Source: Pseudopedobacter saltans DSM 12145 (GTDB lineage: Bacteria > Bacteroidota > Bacteroidia > Sphingobacteriales > Sphingobacteriaceae). From it: a stretch of DNA of 64,000 nt. The notes beneath the pieces are model-generated. The model was given only the letters and a program-made list of their open reading frames with translations. It was not told the origin of the DNA and searched no databases. The position numbers and the translations under genes are program-made. Positions 38,359 through 48,009 of this stretch are shown here, in pieces (within the stretch, counting starts at the first letter, position 1; each line of letters starts with the position of its first letter). The stretch spans positions 4,278,001-4,342,000 of the forward strand of contig NC_015177.1 in NCBI RefSeq assembly GCF_000190735.1. The letters are read 5' to 3'.

Positions 38359-41300
38359 ATGTTTAATTCATTACTTAAGCAAAGTAGATGGATGTTTTTT
38401 CTAATAGGATTAGTTCTAGCTCTCACCAGTGCTGCTAGAGCAGAAAGTCAAGCAGAGAAACCCAATTCTACAAGATTCTTCCAAGAAGGGAAAAAGGAGA
38501 TTAGAGGAACAGTTTCCGATACTATCGGGCCCATGCCGGGAGTAGCGGTTTCTGTGAAGAATAATCCCAAAATTGGAACCACAACAGATCTTAATGGTAA
38601 ATATGTTCTAGAGGTTCCGGATGGTTCTGTAATTGTCTTTTCTATGGTAGGTTATACTTCTAAAGAGGTCTCCACCAAAGGAAAGAGCGTGATCAATATG
38701 ACCATGGAAGAGTCATCGCAAATGTTGGATGAAGCCGTAGTAGTTGCATTTGGAACTCAGAAGAAAGAATCTGTGATAGGGTCGATTACTACTATTAATC
38801 CGGCCGAACTTAAAGTTCCCTCCAGTAACCTTACAACTGCATTAGCAGGACGACTTTCCGGAGTGATAGCATATCAAAGATCTGGAGAACCAGGGATGGA
38901 CAATGCAGAATTCTTTATTCGTGGAGCTACGACGTTTGGTTACAAAAAGGATCCTTTGATTTTAATTGATGGAATGGAGTATCAAGTTAAAGATATGGCT
39001 CAATTGACTTTAGATGATATTGAGAGCTTTTCCATTTTAAAAGACGCATCTGCAAATGCTCTATATGGAGCTAGAGGTGCTAATGGTGTTATTTTGATAA
39101 CTACTAAACAAGGTAAAGAAGGTAAGCCAAAAGTAAATGTTCGTTATGAGAATTCTATTTCATCAGCTACAAGGAATATCGAACTGGCTGACCCAATTAC
39201 TTATATGAAGTTGCATAACGAGTCCTATATTACACGGAAGCCTAATGAAGCAACACCTTATTCAAGAAGTAAAGTAGATAATACTATTGCAGGGGTAAAT
39301 CCTACAGTTTTCCCAGCGGTTGACTGGCAAGAAGAATTATTGAAGAATTCTACAATGAACCAGCGTTTGAATCTAAACCTAAGTGGTGGTGGTAAGGTTG
39401 CTTCATATTATGTGTCAGGGGCTATCAATCAGGATAATGGTATTTTAAAAGTAGATAGCCGTAATAATTTTAATAATAATATTGATTTGAAGAAATACAA
39501 TCTGCGTTCTAATATCGGATTGAATCTTACAAAAACAAGCTCCTTTAATATTCGTTTGAATGGAAATTTTGAAGACTATAATGGGCCATTAGACGGAGGT
39601 GAAGGTATTTATCGCAAGATTATGCGTTCTAGTCCTGTACAGTTTCTTCCGTATTATCCTTATGAACCTGGAGTTGGTGGAACCGAGAAGCATATTATGT
39701 TTGGTAATCTAGAATCAGGAAATTACTTGAATCCTTACGCTGATATGGTGAAAGGTTATAAAGAATCAGCTAGGGCATTAATGGTTGCGCAGTTAGAGTG
39801 GAAGCAGGATTTGCCTTTTGTGACTCAGGGACTGAATTTTAACATGATGGGGAATGTCAATCGTGAGTCTTTCTTTGATTTGAGAAGATCTTACAAGCCA
39901 TTCTTTTATACCGCTGGAAGTTATGATAAACTTACGAATTCCTATCGATTAAATCCTTTAAATCCAGATACCGGGACCGATTATCTTGATTTTAATGAAG
40001 GAGATAAAACTGTTTCCTCAGTATTGTATATGCAGTCGGTGCTGAACTATAACCGCACTTTCGAAAAGAAGCATACTGTAGGTGGAACGCTTGTTTCCTT
40101 GTTGAGTTCTAAGCTTGATGGTAATGCCGGAGGCTTACAGGAGTCCTTGGCTGCCCGAAATCTAGGAGTATCAGGAAGAGCAACCTATGGTTATGATAAT
40201 CGATATTTTGCAGAGTTTAATTTCGGATATAATGGTTCTGAAAGATTTTATAAAACAGAGCGTTGGGGTTTCTTTCCTTCAGCAGGTTTAGCGTGGCAAA
40301 TTTCAAACGAAAAGTTTTTTGAGCCTTACAGAGCAACTGTTTCTAAACTTAAAGTTAGAGGTAATTATGGTTTGGTTGGAAACGATGCCATTGGCGATAA
40401 AGATGAAAGATTTTTTTATCTGTCTGAAGTAAACATGAGTAATGGAGGTATGGGAGCTAGTTTTGGTTCTAGGGGTGGATATTCAAGACCAGGTATTTCT
40501 ATTAGTCGTTATGCAAATCCTAATGTTACTTGGGAAACTGCCAAGAACTCAACATTTGGTTTAGAGCTGGGTTTATGGAGCAAACTCGATATTATTGCAG
40601 AGTATTTTACTGAACATAGATCAAATATTCTTATGGACAGAGCTTCAATCCCTAAAACAATGGGTTTACAGGGGAATTTGCCAAAAGCAAATGTTGGCGA
40701 AGCTAAATCTAAATCTTATGAGCTGCAATTAGATTACAACAACGCAGTTAGTAAGAATTTATACATAGGAGTTAGAGGAAATTTTACTTATGCTCGTAAT
40801 AAATATCAAGCCTACGAAGAGCAAGTAAAAGATTATCCATGGGAGTATAAAGTGGGGCATTCTACTTCTCAAACATGGGGATATATAGCTGAGCGTTTAT
40901 TTGTTGACGATGAAGAGGTTAGGAACTCTCCAATTCAGAATTTTTCAAATACGATGGGGGGAGATATCAAATACAAAGATATAAATGGCGATGGTATTAT
41001 CAATGATTTTGATAAGGTGCCACTTGGATATCCTACCCGTCCGGAAATTATCTATGGATTTGGTTTTTCAATCAGCTATAAAGGTTTTGATGCCAATGCA
41101 TTCTTTCAGGGGTCTGCCCGTTCGTCCTTTTGGATAGATGCGAGTGCTACAGCACCATTTGTGGAATACAGGAAAAATAGTAGTGAATTAGCGGGTTATA
41201 AACTTCAAAATCAATTGTTAAAAGCTTATGCAGATAATCACTGGTCTGAACAAAACAGAGATTTATACGCTTTATGGCCACGTTTAAGTCCTACGCTTTC

Positions 41301-41562
41301 CGAAAATGCAAATAATCTACAAACCAGTACTTGGTTTATGCGTAATGGGTCTTTTCTAAGAATAAAGCAAATTGAATTAGGTTATACTTTTCCACAAAAA
41401 TTATCCCAGCGAGCTAAGTTAAGCAATCTCAGATTGTATGCGACAGGAAGCAATATATTTACCTTTAGCAAATTTAAGCTTTGGGATATTGAGATGGGAG
41501 GAAATGGCTTGGGATATCCTGTACAAAGAGTAATTAATTTTGGTTTACAGGTAGGAATATAA
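38359..41562 (+). CDS. SusC/RagA-family TonB-linked outer membrane transporter (PUL2)
   Basis: 1067 residues. Outer membrane glycan importer of the second locus. Seen: signal region, CarboxypepD_reg-like domain (about 45-125; IRGTVSDTIGPMPGVAVSV), SusC box LDEAVVVAFGTQKKESVIGS, plug with FIRGATTFG and LILIDGMEY, and a beta-barrel ending INFGLQVGI. No STN domain. Its sequence differs widely from the PUL1 paralogue despite equal length. It is 11 bp from its SusD. The adjacent lyases indicate an acidic oligosaccharide substrate. Confidence 0.96.
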   Translation: MFNSLLKQSRWMFFLIGLVLALTSAARAESQAEKPNSTRFFQEGKKEIRGTVSDTIGPMPGVAVSVKNNPKIGTTTDLNGKYVLEVPDGSVIVFSMVGYTSKEVSTKGKSVINMTMEESSQMLDEAVVVAFGTQKKESVIGSITTINPAELKVPSSNLTTALAGRLSGVIAYQRSGEPGMDNAEFFIRGATTFGYKKDPLILIDGMEYQVKDMAQLTLDDIESFSILKDASANALYGARGANGVILITTKQGKEGKPKVNVRYENSISSATRNIELADPITYMKLHNESYITRKPNEATPYSRSKVDNTIAGVNPTVFPAVDWQEELLKNSTMNQRLNLNLSGGGKVASYYVSGAINQDNGILKVDSRNNFNNNIDLKKYNLRSNIGLNLTKTSSFNIRLNGNFEDYNGPLDGGEGIYRKIMRSSPVQFLPYYPYEPGVGGTEKHIMFGNLESGNYLNPYADMVKGYKESARALMVAQLEWKQDLPFVTQGLNFNMMGNVNRESFFDLRRSYKPFFYTAGSYDKLTNSYRLNPLNPDTGTDYLDFNEGDKTVSSVLYMQSVLNYNRTFEKKHTVGGTLVSLLSSKLDGNAGGLQESLAARNLGVSGRATYGYDNRYFAEFNFGYNGSERFYKTERWGFFPSAGLAWQISNEKFFEPYRATVSKLKVRGNYGLVGNDAIGDKDERFFYLSEVNMSNGGMGASFGSRGGYSRPGISISRYANPNVTWETAKNSTFGLELGLWSKLDIIAEYFTEHRSNILMDRASIPKTMGLQGNLPKANVGEAKSKSYELQLDYNNAVSKNLYIGVRGNFTYARNKYQAYEEQVKDYPWEYKVGHSTSQTWGYIAERLFVDDEEVRNSPIQNFSNTMGGDIKYKDINGDGIINDFDKVPLGYPTRPEIIYGFGFSISYKGFDANAFFQGSARSSFWIDASATAPFVEYRKNSSELAGYKLQNQLLKAYADNHWSEQNRDLYALWPRLSPTLSENANNLQTSTWFMRNGSFLRIKQIELGYTFPQKLSQRAKLSNLRLYATGSNIFTFSKFKLWDIEMGGNGLGYPVQRVINFGLQVGI

Positions 41563-41573
41563 ACGAGATTATA

Positions 41574-43502
41574 ATGAAAAAGATTAAATTATTAATATTA
41601 ATAGCAGTTACAGGTTTACTTGGCTCTTGTAATAAGTTTTTGGATGTAGTTCCCGACAATATTGCTACAATTGAATATGCTTTTAATTTACGAGCATCTG
41701 CAGAAAAATTCCTTTTTACTTGCTATTCTTATATGCCGGCTAATGGGCATTTTAACACTAATCCCGGTTTCACAGCCGCTGATGAAATATGGTATGCTAA
41801 TCCACCTATGGATGTAAGCACAAACTTTTACAATATAGCTTTAGGACTACAAAATGTTTCCAGTCCTTATGGGAATTTTTGGAGCGGTTCTCGCGGCGGT
41901 AAACCTCTTTTTCAGGGAATCCGCGATTGCAACATCTTCATTGAAAATATCGATAAAGTAACGGAAATGGATGGATGGGAAAAAGGTCGATGGAAAGCGG
42001 AAGCGAAATTTTTAAAAGCATATTACCATTTTTATTTAATGCGTATGTATGGACCTATCCCTATTATTAAAGAAAATTTGCCAATTTCTGCTTCTCCAGA
42101 AGAAGTGAAGGTTTATAGGGAACCAGTTGATGATGTGGTAGCGTATATCGTTCAATTATTGGACGAAGTGTATGAGGATCCTAATTTGCCAGAGACACTT
42201 GGCGGGGCGGAACAATCGGAATTAGGTAGAATAACTAAACCTATAGTTTTAGCATTGAAAGCAAAGGTATTAGTTACCGCCGCAAGCCCATTGTTTAACG
42301 GTAATCCGGAATACGCTGGCTTAAAAGATAAAAGGGGAGTAAATTTATTTAATCCTGTTTATGATCAAAAAAAATGGGAAGTAGCAGCAGAAGCTTGTAA
42401 AACAGCTATTGATTATTGTCATTCATTTGGGTATGCACTTAATGAAACTAAAGGATTGGCAACCTATGTGATCAACGATACTATTGGAACACAATTGAAA
42501 TTGCGTACCGCATTTACCAGCGAAGGAAATACTGAAGTTATTTGGGCAAATACCAACAGTATGGCAGATGTGAATATGCAGCGCTGGTCTATGGGAATTA
42601 TAAAAACAGGAGCAACAAGTGGCAGCGGGCCAAAAGGTTTACTTGCTCCTACTTTAAAAATGGCAGAGACATTTTACACAAGAAATGGTTTGCCAATTAC
42701 AGAAGATAAAAGCTGGGATTATGACGATCGTTATGGATTGAGGGTGTCAAAGGAGGCAGATCGTTACTATGTTGAATTGGATTCCAATACGGTTAAATTA
42801 CATTTCGACAGAGAACCTCGCTTTTATGCCAGTTTGGGTTTTGATCGTGGAATTTGGTTTGGAAATTGGGTAGATAATTACAATGTAACTAAGCCTTTAG
42901 GTTTTATAAGAGGAAGAAGCTCTGAAATTTCTGCAAGACAGGGTATAAGTAATTATTCGATTACAGGTTACTGGATTAAAAAGTTAGTTAATTTAGAAAC
43001 AGCAGTTGCTGCAGATGGGAATATCACCAACAATATTGTGAAGTATCCATGGCCTGAGATACGTTTATCTGATTTATATCTTTTATGTGCCGAAGCCTTG
43101 AATGAAGTCAATGGATATACGTCGGAAACGGTAGGGTATCTTAACGCGGTAAGGGTAAGAGCAGGTATTCCAACGGTAGAAGATTCTTGGGATGGACCCT
43201 TTTCTAAACAAATTGGATACTATAGATCAAAAGAAAACCTGAGAAAAATTATCCACCAAGAGAGAAGTGTAGAATTGGCATTTGAAGGACAACGTTTCTG
43301 GGATTTAAAAAGATGGAAAGAAGCACATAGAGAGCTAAATCAGCCTATACGAGGTTGGGATATTACTCAAAAAAGTGCAAATTCCTATTATAGGCCAGTA
43401 TTATTGTTTAATCAGCATTTTACCATGAAAGAGTATTTGTGGCCGATTGAGACAAAAGAAATGCAGACAAATAGAAATTTGGTTCAAAATGTTGGATGGT
43501 AA
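41574..43502 (+). CDS. SusD/RagB-family surface lipoprotein (PUL2)
   Basis: 642 residues, long for the family. Lipobox LLGSC. Seen: NKFLDVVPDNIATIE at the mature N-terminus, FQGIRDCNIFIENI, WKAEAKFLKAYYHFYLMRMYG helices, and the C-terminal signature HQERSVELAFEGQRFWDLKRWK. The extra length is spread over insertions in the 230-400 and 420-500 regions, which carry glycan-binding loops in other SusD proteins. It works as the lid of the PUL2 SusC. Confidence 0.95.
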   Translation: MKKIKLLILIAVTGLLGSCNKFLDVVPDNIATIEYAFNLRASAEKFLFTCYSYMPANGHFNTNPGFTAADEIWYANPPMDVSTNFYNIALGLQNVSSPYGNFWSGSRGGKPLFQGIRDCNIFIENIDKVTEMDGWEKGRWKAEAKFLKAYYHFYLMRMYGPIPIIKENLPISASPEEVKVYREPVDDVVAYIVQLLDEVYEDPNLPETLGGAEQSELGRITKPIVLALKAKVLVTAASPLFNGNPEYAGLKDKRGVNLFNPVYDQKKWEVAAEACKTAIDYCHSFGYALNETKGLATYVINDTIGTQLKLRTAFTSEGNTEVIWANTNSMADVNMQRWSMGIIKTGATSGSGPKGLLAPTLKMAETFYTRNGLPITEDKSWDYDDRYGLRVSKEADRYYVELDSNTVKLHFDREPRFYASLGFDRGIWFGNWVDNYNVTKPLGFIRGRSSEISARQGISNYSITGYWIKKLVNLETAVAADGNITNNIVKYPWPEIRLSDLYLLCAEALNEVNGYTSETVGYLNAVRVRAGIPTVEDSWDGPFSKQIGYYRSKENLRKIIHQERSVELAFEGQRFWDLKRWKEAHRELNQPIRGWDITQKSANSYYRPVLLFNQHFTMKEYLWPIETKEMQTNRNLVQNVGW

Positions 43503-43524
43503 TAACATTTTAAAACAGAATAAG

Positions 43525-44772
43525 ATGAAAAGAAATATAATTATACTTTTGGTTCTTTTTACAGGTTTGTTATCCCTGCAATCCTGTAAAGAGGAGTTCA
43601 TGAAGCCTATTTATGGCAAAACAGGTGCTCCTGCCTCTATTAAGAATGCCATTGTGGAAAATGTTCCAGGTGGGGCAGTTATAAGTTATACTTTACCTGA
43701 TGATGTCAACTTGTTGTACGTCAAGGCGGTGTATGAGCGTAAAGGGAAAATGGTTGAATCAAAATCATCATTTTATAAAAGAGATGTTGTAGTTGAAGGT
43801 TTGGGCGATACAAATCCAAGGGAAGTGAAGCTATATGCTGTAAGCAGGTCAGAAGAAGCTTCAGAACCGGTATCCGTTACCATTAATCCTTTAGCTCCAC
43901 CAATTTACGATGTATTGGAATCTTTGGATATTAAGGAGTCTTTCGGGGGGATGAATATTAAATTTGAAAACAAAACGTCTACAGGCGAAAGGCCATATAA
44001 TATAATAATAGGCATTGTTGCTTGGGACGAAACTTTGAGTGAATGGAAAGATGTAGATGCCCATTACACTGCTTTACCAGAAGGAGGATTTTCTGTAAGA
44101 GGGCTTGAGGCAGTGGAAAGAAAGTTTGGTTTTTTTGTTAAGGACACCTGGGATAATATCACAGATACGCTTGCTATGAACCTTACGCCAGTATATGAAG
44201 AGCAATTGGGTGCACCAACATATATGAGACAAAAATTCCCAGTACCTCAGATAAGACCACTTCCTGTAGACGGATCGCCGGTAGCGGAACCTGGAAATCT
44301 TAGCTCATGGCCTTTTACAGCTTTATTTGACAATACAATAGGGAATAATGGTTTCCATTCTAATGAAAAGAATCCTCTTCCTGCATGGTTCGCTATGGAT
44401 TTTGGTCAAAAAGTACGTTTAAGTCGTTATAAGCTTTGGCAAAGGATGCATGACGATAACTCAACTTACTTTTATAGTCATGGAAATCCACACGAATGGG
44501 AGATTTGGGCAACTAACACGCCTTCTGATGTGAATAGCTGGGTGATGATAGATCACCGAATTATGCAAAAGCCGTCAGGTCTTCCTATAGGGCAAGTTAC
44601 CAATGATGATGTGGAAATTGCGAGAGCTGGACACGAGTATGAACTACCTCTTGAAACAGAAGCATACAGATATATCGCATGGAAACATATTGATAACTGG
44701 GCATCTATTAACGGAGCGCTAGGTTTCCTACATATGTCAGAATTGAGATTTTGGGGCCAGAAAGTTAAATAA
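43525..44772 (+). CDS. DUF5000/DUF5126-type surface glycan-binding lipoprotein (PUL2)
   Basis: 415 residues in the SusE position. The ATG at 43525 (MKRNIIILLVLFTGLLSLQSC) gives a lipobox LQSC; an upstream start would extend into the SusD gene. Domain order: fibronectin-like region (about 35-130; VISYTLPDDVNLLYVKAVYE), a second beta domain (about 135-225) and a C-terminal discoidin-like DUF5000 domain (about 260-415; WFAMDFGQKVRLSRYKLWQR... HEWEIWATN). Such proteins are thought to hold polysaccharide at the surface. There is no catalytic motif. Confidence 0.82.
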   Translation: MKRNIIILLVLFTGLLSLQSCKEEFMKPIYGKTGAPASIKNAIVENVPGGAVISYTLPDDVNLLYVKAVYERKGKMVESKSSFYKRDVVVEGLGDTNPREVKLYAVSRSEEASEPVSVTINPLAPPIYDVLESLDIKESFGGMNIKFENKTSTGERPYNIIIGIVAWDETLSEWKDVDAHYTALPEGGFSVRGLEAVERKFGFFVKDTWDNITDTLAMNLTPVYEEQLGAPTYMRQKFPVPQIRPLPVDGSPVAEPGNLSSWPFTALFDNTIGNNGFHSNEKNPLPAWFAMDFGQKVRLSRYKLWQRMHDDNSTYFYSHGNPHEWEIWATNTPSDVNSWVMIDHRIMQKPSGLPIGQVTNDDVEIARAGHEYELPLETEAYRYIAWKHIDNWASINGALGFLHMSELRFWGQKVK

Positions 44773-44795
44773 ATGCTAATAATAAATATTTAGTT

Positions 44796-46040
44796 ATGAA
44801 TATAAAAAATTATTTAAAAAATCTCATCGCATTAATGGTGGTTGGAGTCCTCTTCGGATCTTGCCAAAAAATGGATGGAATTTATGAGGATTTTCTAGAA
44901 GGAGGCGAAATCGTTTATAATGGAAAAGCCGAAGGATTGGTCGCACATCCTGGGATTAATCGTATGGAGCTGAAATGGTATATTATCTCAGATCCAAAAA
45001 TAGTGAAAGCCAAGGTGTTTTGGATAAATCCAGTTCACATAGAAGGCGAACCAACCCTGCCAAATCAACGTGCCGCGGGTAAGGATTCTGTTACAATAGA
45101 TATTGTACGTGGCGCTACAACTGACTCAGTTATTACTCTTATAGATAGATTGAAAGAAGGTGTCTACACTTTTTCAGTAGTTATGTACGATAAAAATGGG
45201 CATTCATCTATATCTTCCCAAATTATTGCAGAAGTTTACGGTTCTGTTTTTCAGGGAACAATAAGTAACAGACCCTTAGATGTACCTCTCTTAGATACTA
45301 TTAACAAGAAAAGTAATCTTTATATCCCTTGGTATGGTATATCTCAGCAAGCGGTTAAAATCGATCTTCAATATATTGATGTATCGGGTATAGCGAGAAC
45401 TAAAAGGATAACAAAGGTTAGTAATCCTATTGATCCGAGAAGGCCAATGATTTGGCAGGATAGAGATACAGTTTTTAATTATAAAGAAGGTACAGGTTTT
45501 AGTTATAGAACAGCATATTTGCCAGAACCAAATGCTATTGACACGTTTTACACGGAATATACGTCAATTTCAAAAAGTGCAATAGGATACTATAAATTGC
45601 CTCCACCACCGCCATTGGAGGAGAATCTTGCTCTAGGTAGGCCAGTAACTGTTAGCAGTTCCAGCGGTTCTGCTATTACAGATGGAGATCGGAAAGGAGA
45701 TCCTTCACCTAAATGGCAACCTAGTAGTAGCGAAAGGGCTGACTTAAATGTTTGGTTTTATGTGGATCTAGGTTCTGCTAAAACTTTCAATACGGCAGGT
45801 CTATATATCCCTAAAGCAGCGGGTAACATTCCTTTCTTTGAAATAATGGTTACATCAGAAAGTAGTATAACATCAAGTACAAAATGGACAAGGGTTTATA
45901 GTCAGTTTACGAAACCTAATGCTGAGAATGAAATTACTTTCAATTCTACAACTGCGAGGTTTGTAAAAGTTAGTTTGAATTTGGATAAAGAAAGCACCAA
46001 TATCAACGTTTCCGAGTTTGAGTTATATAACAGACCATAA
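44796..46040 (+). CDS. DUF4998 and F5/8 type C (discoidin) surface lipoprotein (PUL2)
   Basis: 414 residues with lipobox LFGSC. N-terminal DUF4998-like part (about 22-190; KMDGIYEDFLEGGEIVYNGK), a proline-rich linker PPPPPLEE near 270, and a C-terminal discoidin domain (about 278-414; NLALGRPVTVSSSSG ... WFYVDLGSAKTFNTAGLYI), a fold that often binds sugars. It is 23 bp from the previous gene and probably acts with it as second surface glycan-binding protein in place of SusF. Confidence 0.82.
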   Translation: MNIKNYLKNLIALMVVGVLFGSCQKMDGIYEDFLEGGEIVYNGKAEGLVAHPGINRMELKWYIISDPKIVKAKVFWINPVHIEGEPTLPNQRAAGKDSVTIDIVRGATTDSVITLIDRLKEGVYTFSVVMYDKNGHSSISSQIIAEVYGSVFQGTISNRPLDVPLLDTINKKSNLYIPWYGISQQAVKIDLQYIDVSGIARTKRITKVSNPIDPRRPMIWQDRDTVFNYKEGTGFSYRTAYLPEPNAIDTFYTEYTSISKSAIGYYKLPPPPPLEENLALGRPVTVSSSSGSAITDGDRKGDPSPKWQPSSSERADLNVWFYVDLGSAKTFNTAGLYIPKAAGNIPFFEIMVTSESSITSSTKWTRVYSQFTKPNAENEITFNSTTARFVKVSLNLDKESTNINVSEFELYNRP

Positions 46041-46057
46041 GTAAAATAATACTAAAG

Positions 46058-46103
46058 TTTTGAGTCAACAACGGAAGATAGCTTCTGTATTGTTGACTCA
46101 AAC
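46058..46103. other. Long hairpin between binding-protein and PL6 genes
   Basis: A 13-bp stem tttgagtcaacaa / ttgttgactcaaa encloses a loop that itself can pair (ggaag / cttct). There is no T run, so it may stabilise or process the mRNA between the surface proteins and the lyases rather than terminate it. Confidence 0.5.
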
Positions 46104-46130
46104 TATTTATAATGAGTAAGGAATTCGACT

Positions 46131-47885
46131 ATGAATATTAAAAAGTATCTTTCAGGAAGTCTTTTAATAATAACTTTTTTGATTCCAATTATCGTTTTTT
46201 CAGCATGTAAAAAAAATACTTCTGCTAAAGAAGAGCCAGTAATAAAATACGCTGAAAAAATTGAAATAAGAGTCAGTAATGAAATGCCAAGAATAGGGGA
46301 GTCTGTGAGTTTTATTCCCATTTACTCCGATAAGGCCGATCGAATTGTATGGAGTGTTGACAATATCAACGTTCCAGCAAATACTGAAGGAGCAATTGAA
46401 TACGTATTTAAAGACGAAAAAGAACATGTTTTTAAGGTTACTTGTAGTGCGGGGAGTAATACCTTTTCATCTACCAAAAAAATCAAGGCATCTTTAGATA
46501 ACGTTTTGGTGAATAAAGATTTAATACCTGCCGGGGGGAATTTAATATTTTGTTCGAATTGGGAAAGCTTTGCCAGTGCTGTAGCTGTAGCGAAAGCCGG
46601 TGATGTTATTCAATTAAAAAATGGGACATATACTGGAAGTCTCACGATAGCTAATAGTGGGGCAGAAGCGAAACCAATAGTTATAGTGCCTGAAACTCGA
46701 GGTGGAGTAATTTTGCAAGGAGACAGCAAATGGAATATTAATGGAAAATATATTACAGTTGATGGGTTTTATTTTTCAAAAGGAACCAGCACCCATCCAA
46801 TTTCATTTGGTCAATCTTCCAGTTTTTGCAGATTTATAAATAGTGCTATCGTTGGCTGGAATCTTGGAGGGGGAGATACTCGACTTGTTACTATACGTGG
46901 TACGAAGAATGAAGTAGGTAACTGTGTTTTAAGACAGAAAAATACTGCGGGTATGATGTTGGAAGTGGTAAGAGAGACCTCAGCGCGGAATGATCATCTT
47001 ATTCATCATGTGTATTTTGGCTATTTTAAAGACCCAGGCTCAGGGAATGGATTCGAGACCGTTAGAATCAGTACGAGCGGGCAATCGCTTTCTTCAAGTT
47101 ATACAACTTTAGAGAACTGTGTCTTTGAACGTTGTGACGGTGAGGCGGAAATTGTGTCAAGTAAATGCGGACATAATACCTACCGTAATAATACTTTCTT
47201 GAATTCGGATGGTGCACTTACGCTGAGACATGGGCATGATTGTCTGGTTGAAGGTAATTTCTTTATCAATACCAAAGGGACACCAAGCAGTAGATGCAAT
47301 GGAATTAGGGTAATTGGAGAAAGGCATACTGTAAGAAATAATTATTTCTATAATTTGCCATCCGGAGCTCAGGCGATCCAGGTAGAATACGGTAATGAAG
47401 TTCCACATGATCTTAATCAATACGACCAGGTAAAGGACGCTCTTATAGAGTATAATACGGTATATAACTGCGACAAAGGCATAAGATTGGGCGCTAGTAG
47501 AAACACCGGACAAACTCCACCCAAAACATTGCCTCCTGGAGGGGTTTTTAAGAATAATTTAATAGTTAGCTCTGCGGGTAGCGGAAATTCTATGGAAATA
47601 GAAGGTGAAATAATAACTGGAAATCTTTTTAGTTATACTGATAACGTTGTGGCCGGTAAAAATAAGATCGTTCCTGCAATCCTTCCGTCAGGCCTTCAAT
47701 ATATCACAAGTGTTGCTATGAAAGCAGATGGGACGGGTATTTACAGACCAACAGATTCGAATATAAAAAGTGGCGTACAGCAAACAGCAAACTTTAAGCC
47801 GTTGAATATAGTCGACATTGTACCCGAATGGGTAAAATTGAAGATAGATAGTGGAGATCGTGAGTTTTCGGGCGAACCATGGTAG
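46131..47885 (+). CDS. PL6-family polysaccharide lyase lipoprotein (PUL2)
   Basis: 584 residues. Lipobox VFSAC (Cys26) predicts surface or periplasmic anchoring. An extra beta domain (about 40-120) precedes the parallel beta-helix (about 135-520). The catalytic pair of PL6 is present: Lys345 in EIVSSKCGHN and Arg366-His367 in LTLRHGHD, 21 residues apart as in chondroitinase B of Pedobacter heparinus. PL6 enzymes cleave alginate or dermatan sulfate by beta-elimination at C5 of a uronate. Which polymer is cut here is unknown; the GH28-like and GH29 neighbours are not usual for alginate loci. Confidence 0.88.
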   Translation: MNIKKYLSGSLLIITFLIPIIVFSACKKNTSAKEEPVIKYAEKIEIRVSNEMPRIGESVSFIPIYSDKADRIVWSVDNINVPANTEGAIEYVFKDEKEHVFKVTCSAGSNTFSSTKKIKASLDNVLVNKDLIPAGGNLIFCSNWESFASAVAVAKAGDVIQLKNGTYTGSLTIANSGAEAKPIVIVPETRGGVILQGDSKWNINGKYITVDGFYFSKGTSTHPISFGQSSSFCRFINSAIVGWNLGGGDTRLVTIRGTKNEVGNCVLRQKNTAGMMLEVVRETSARNDHLIHHVYFGYFKDPGSGNGFETVRISTSGQSLSSSYTTLENCVFERCDGEAEIVSSKCGHNTYRNNTFLNSDGALTLRHGHDCLVEGNFFINTKGTPSSRCNGIRVIGERHTVRNNYFYNLPSGAQAIQVEYGNEVPHDLNQYDQVKDALIEYNTVYNCDKGIRLGASRNTGQTPPKTLPPGGVFKNNLIVSSAGSGNSMEIEGEIITGNLFSYTDNVVAGKNKIVPAILPSGLQYITSVAMKADGTGIYRPTDSNIKSGVQQTANFKPLNIVDIVPEWVKLKIDSGDREFSGEPW

Positions 47886-47947
47886 GCAATATTTGAGAAT
47901 AGTAGGCTTATACCGTTTAATTTTTCTTCCAAAATCCGTATTATCTT

Positions 47948-47976
47948 AAACCCCGATTAAAATAACGGGGTTTCTT
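47948..47976 (+). terminator. Rho-independent terminator after the first PL6 gene
   Basis: aaaccccg (47948-47955) pairs with cggggttt (47966-47973), 10-nt loop, followed by a T-rich tract. Confidence 0.8.
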
Positions 47977-48009
47977 TTATTTTAAAATCTGAAAATCAAT
48001 TTAGTTCGT

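Noticed and set aside
47157-47513. Minus-strand open frame of 118 codons inside the first PL6 gene
   Set aside because: Antisense to conserved PL6 active-site sequence; translation is not protein-like.
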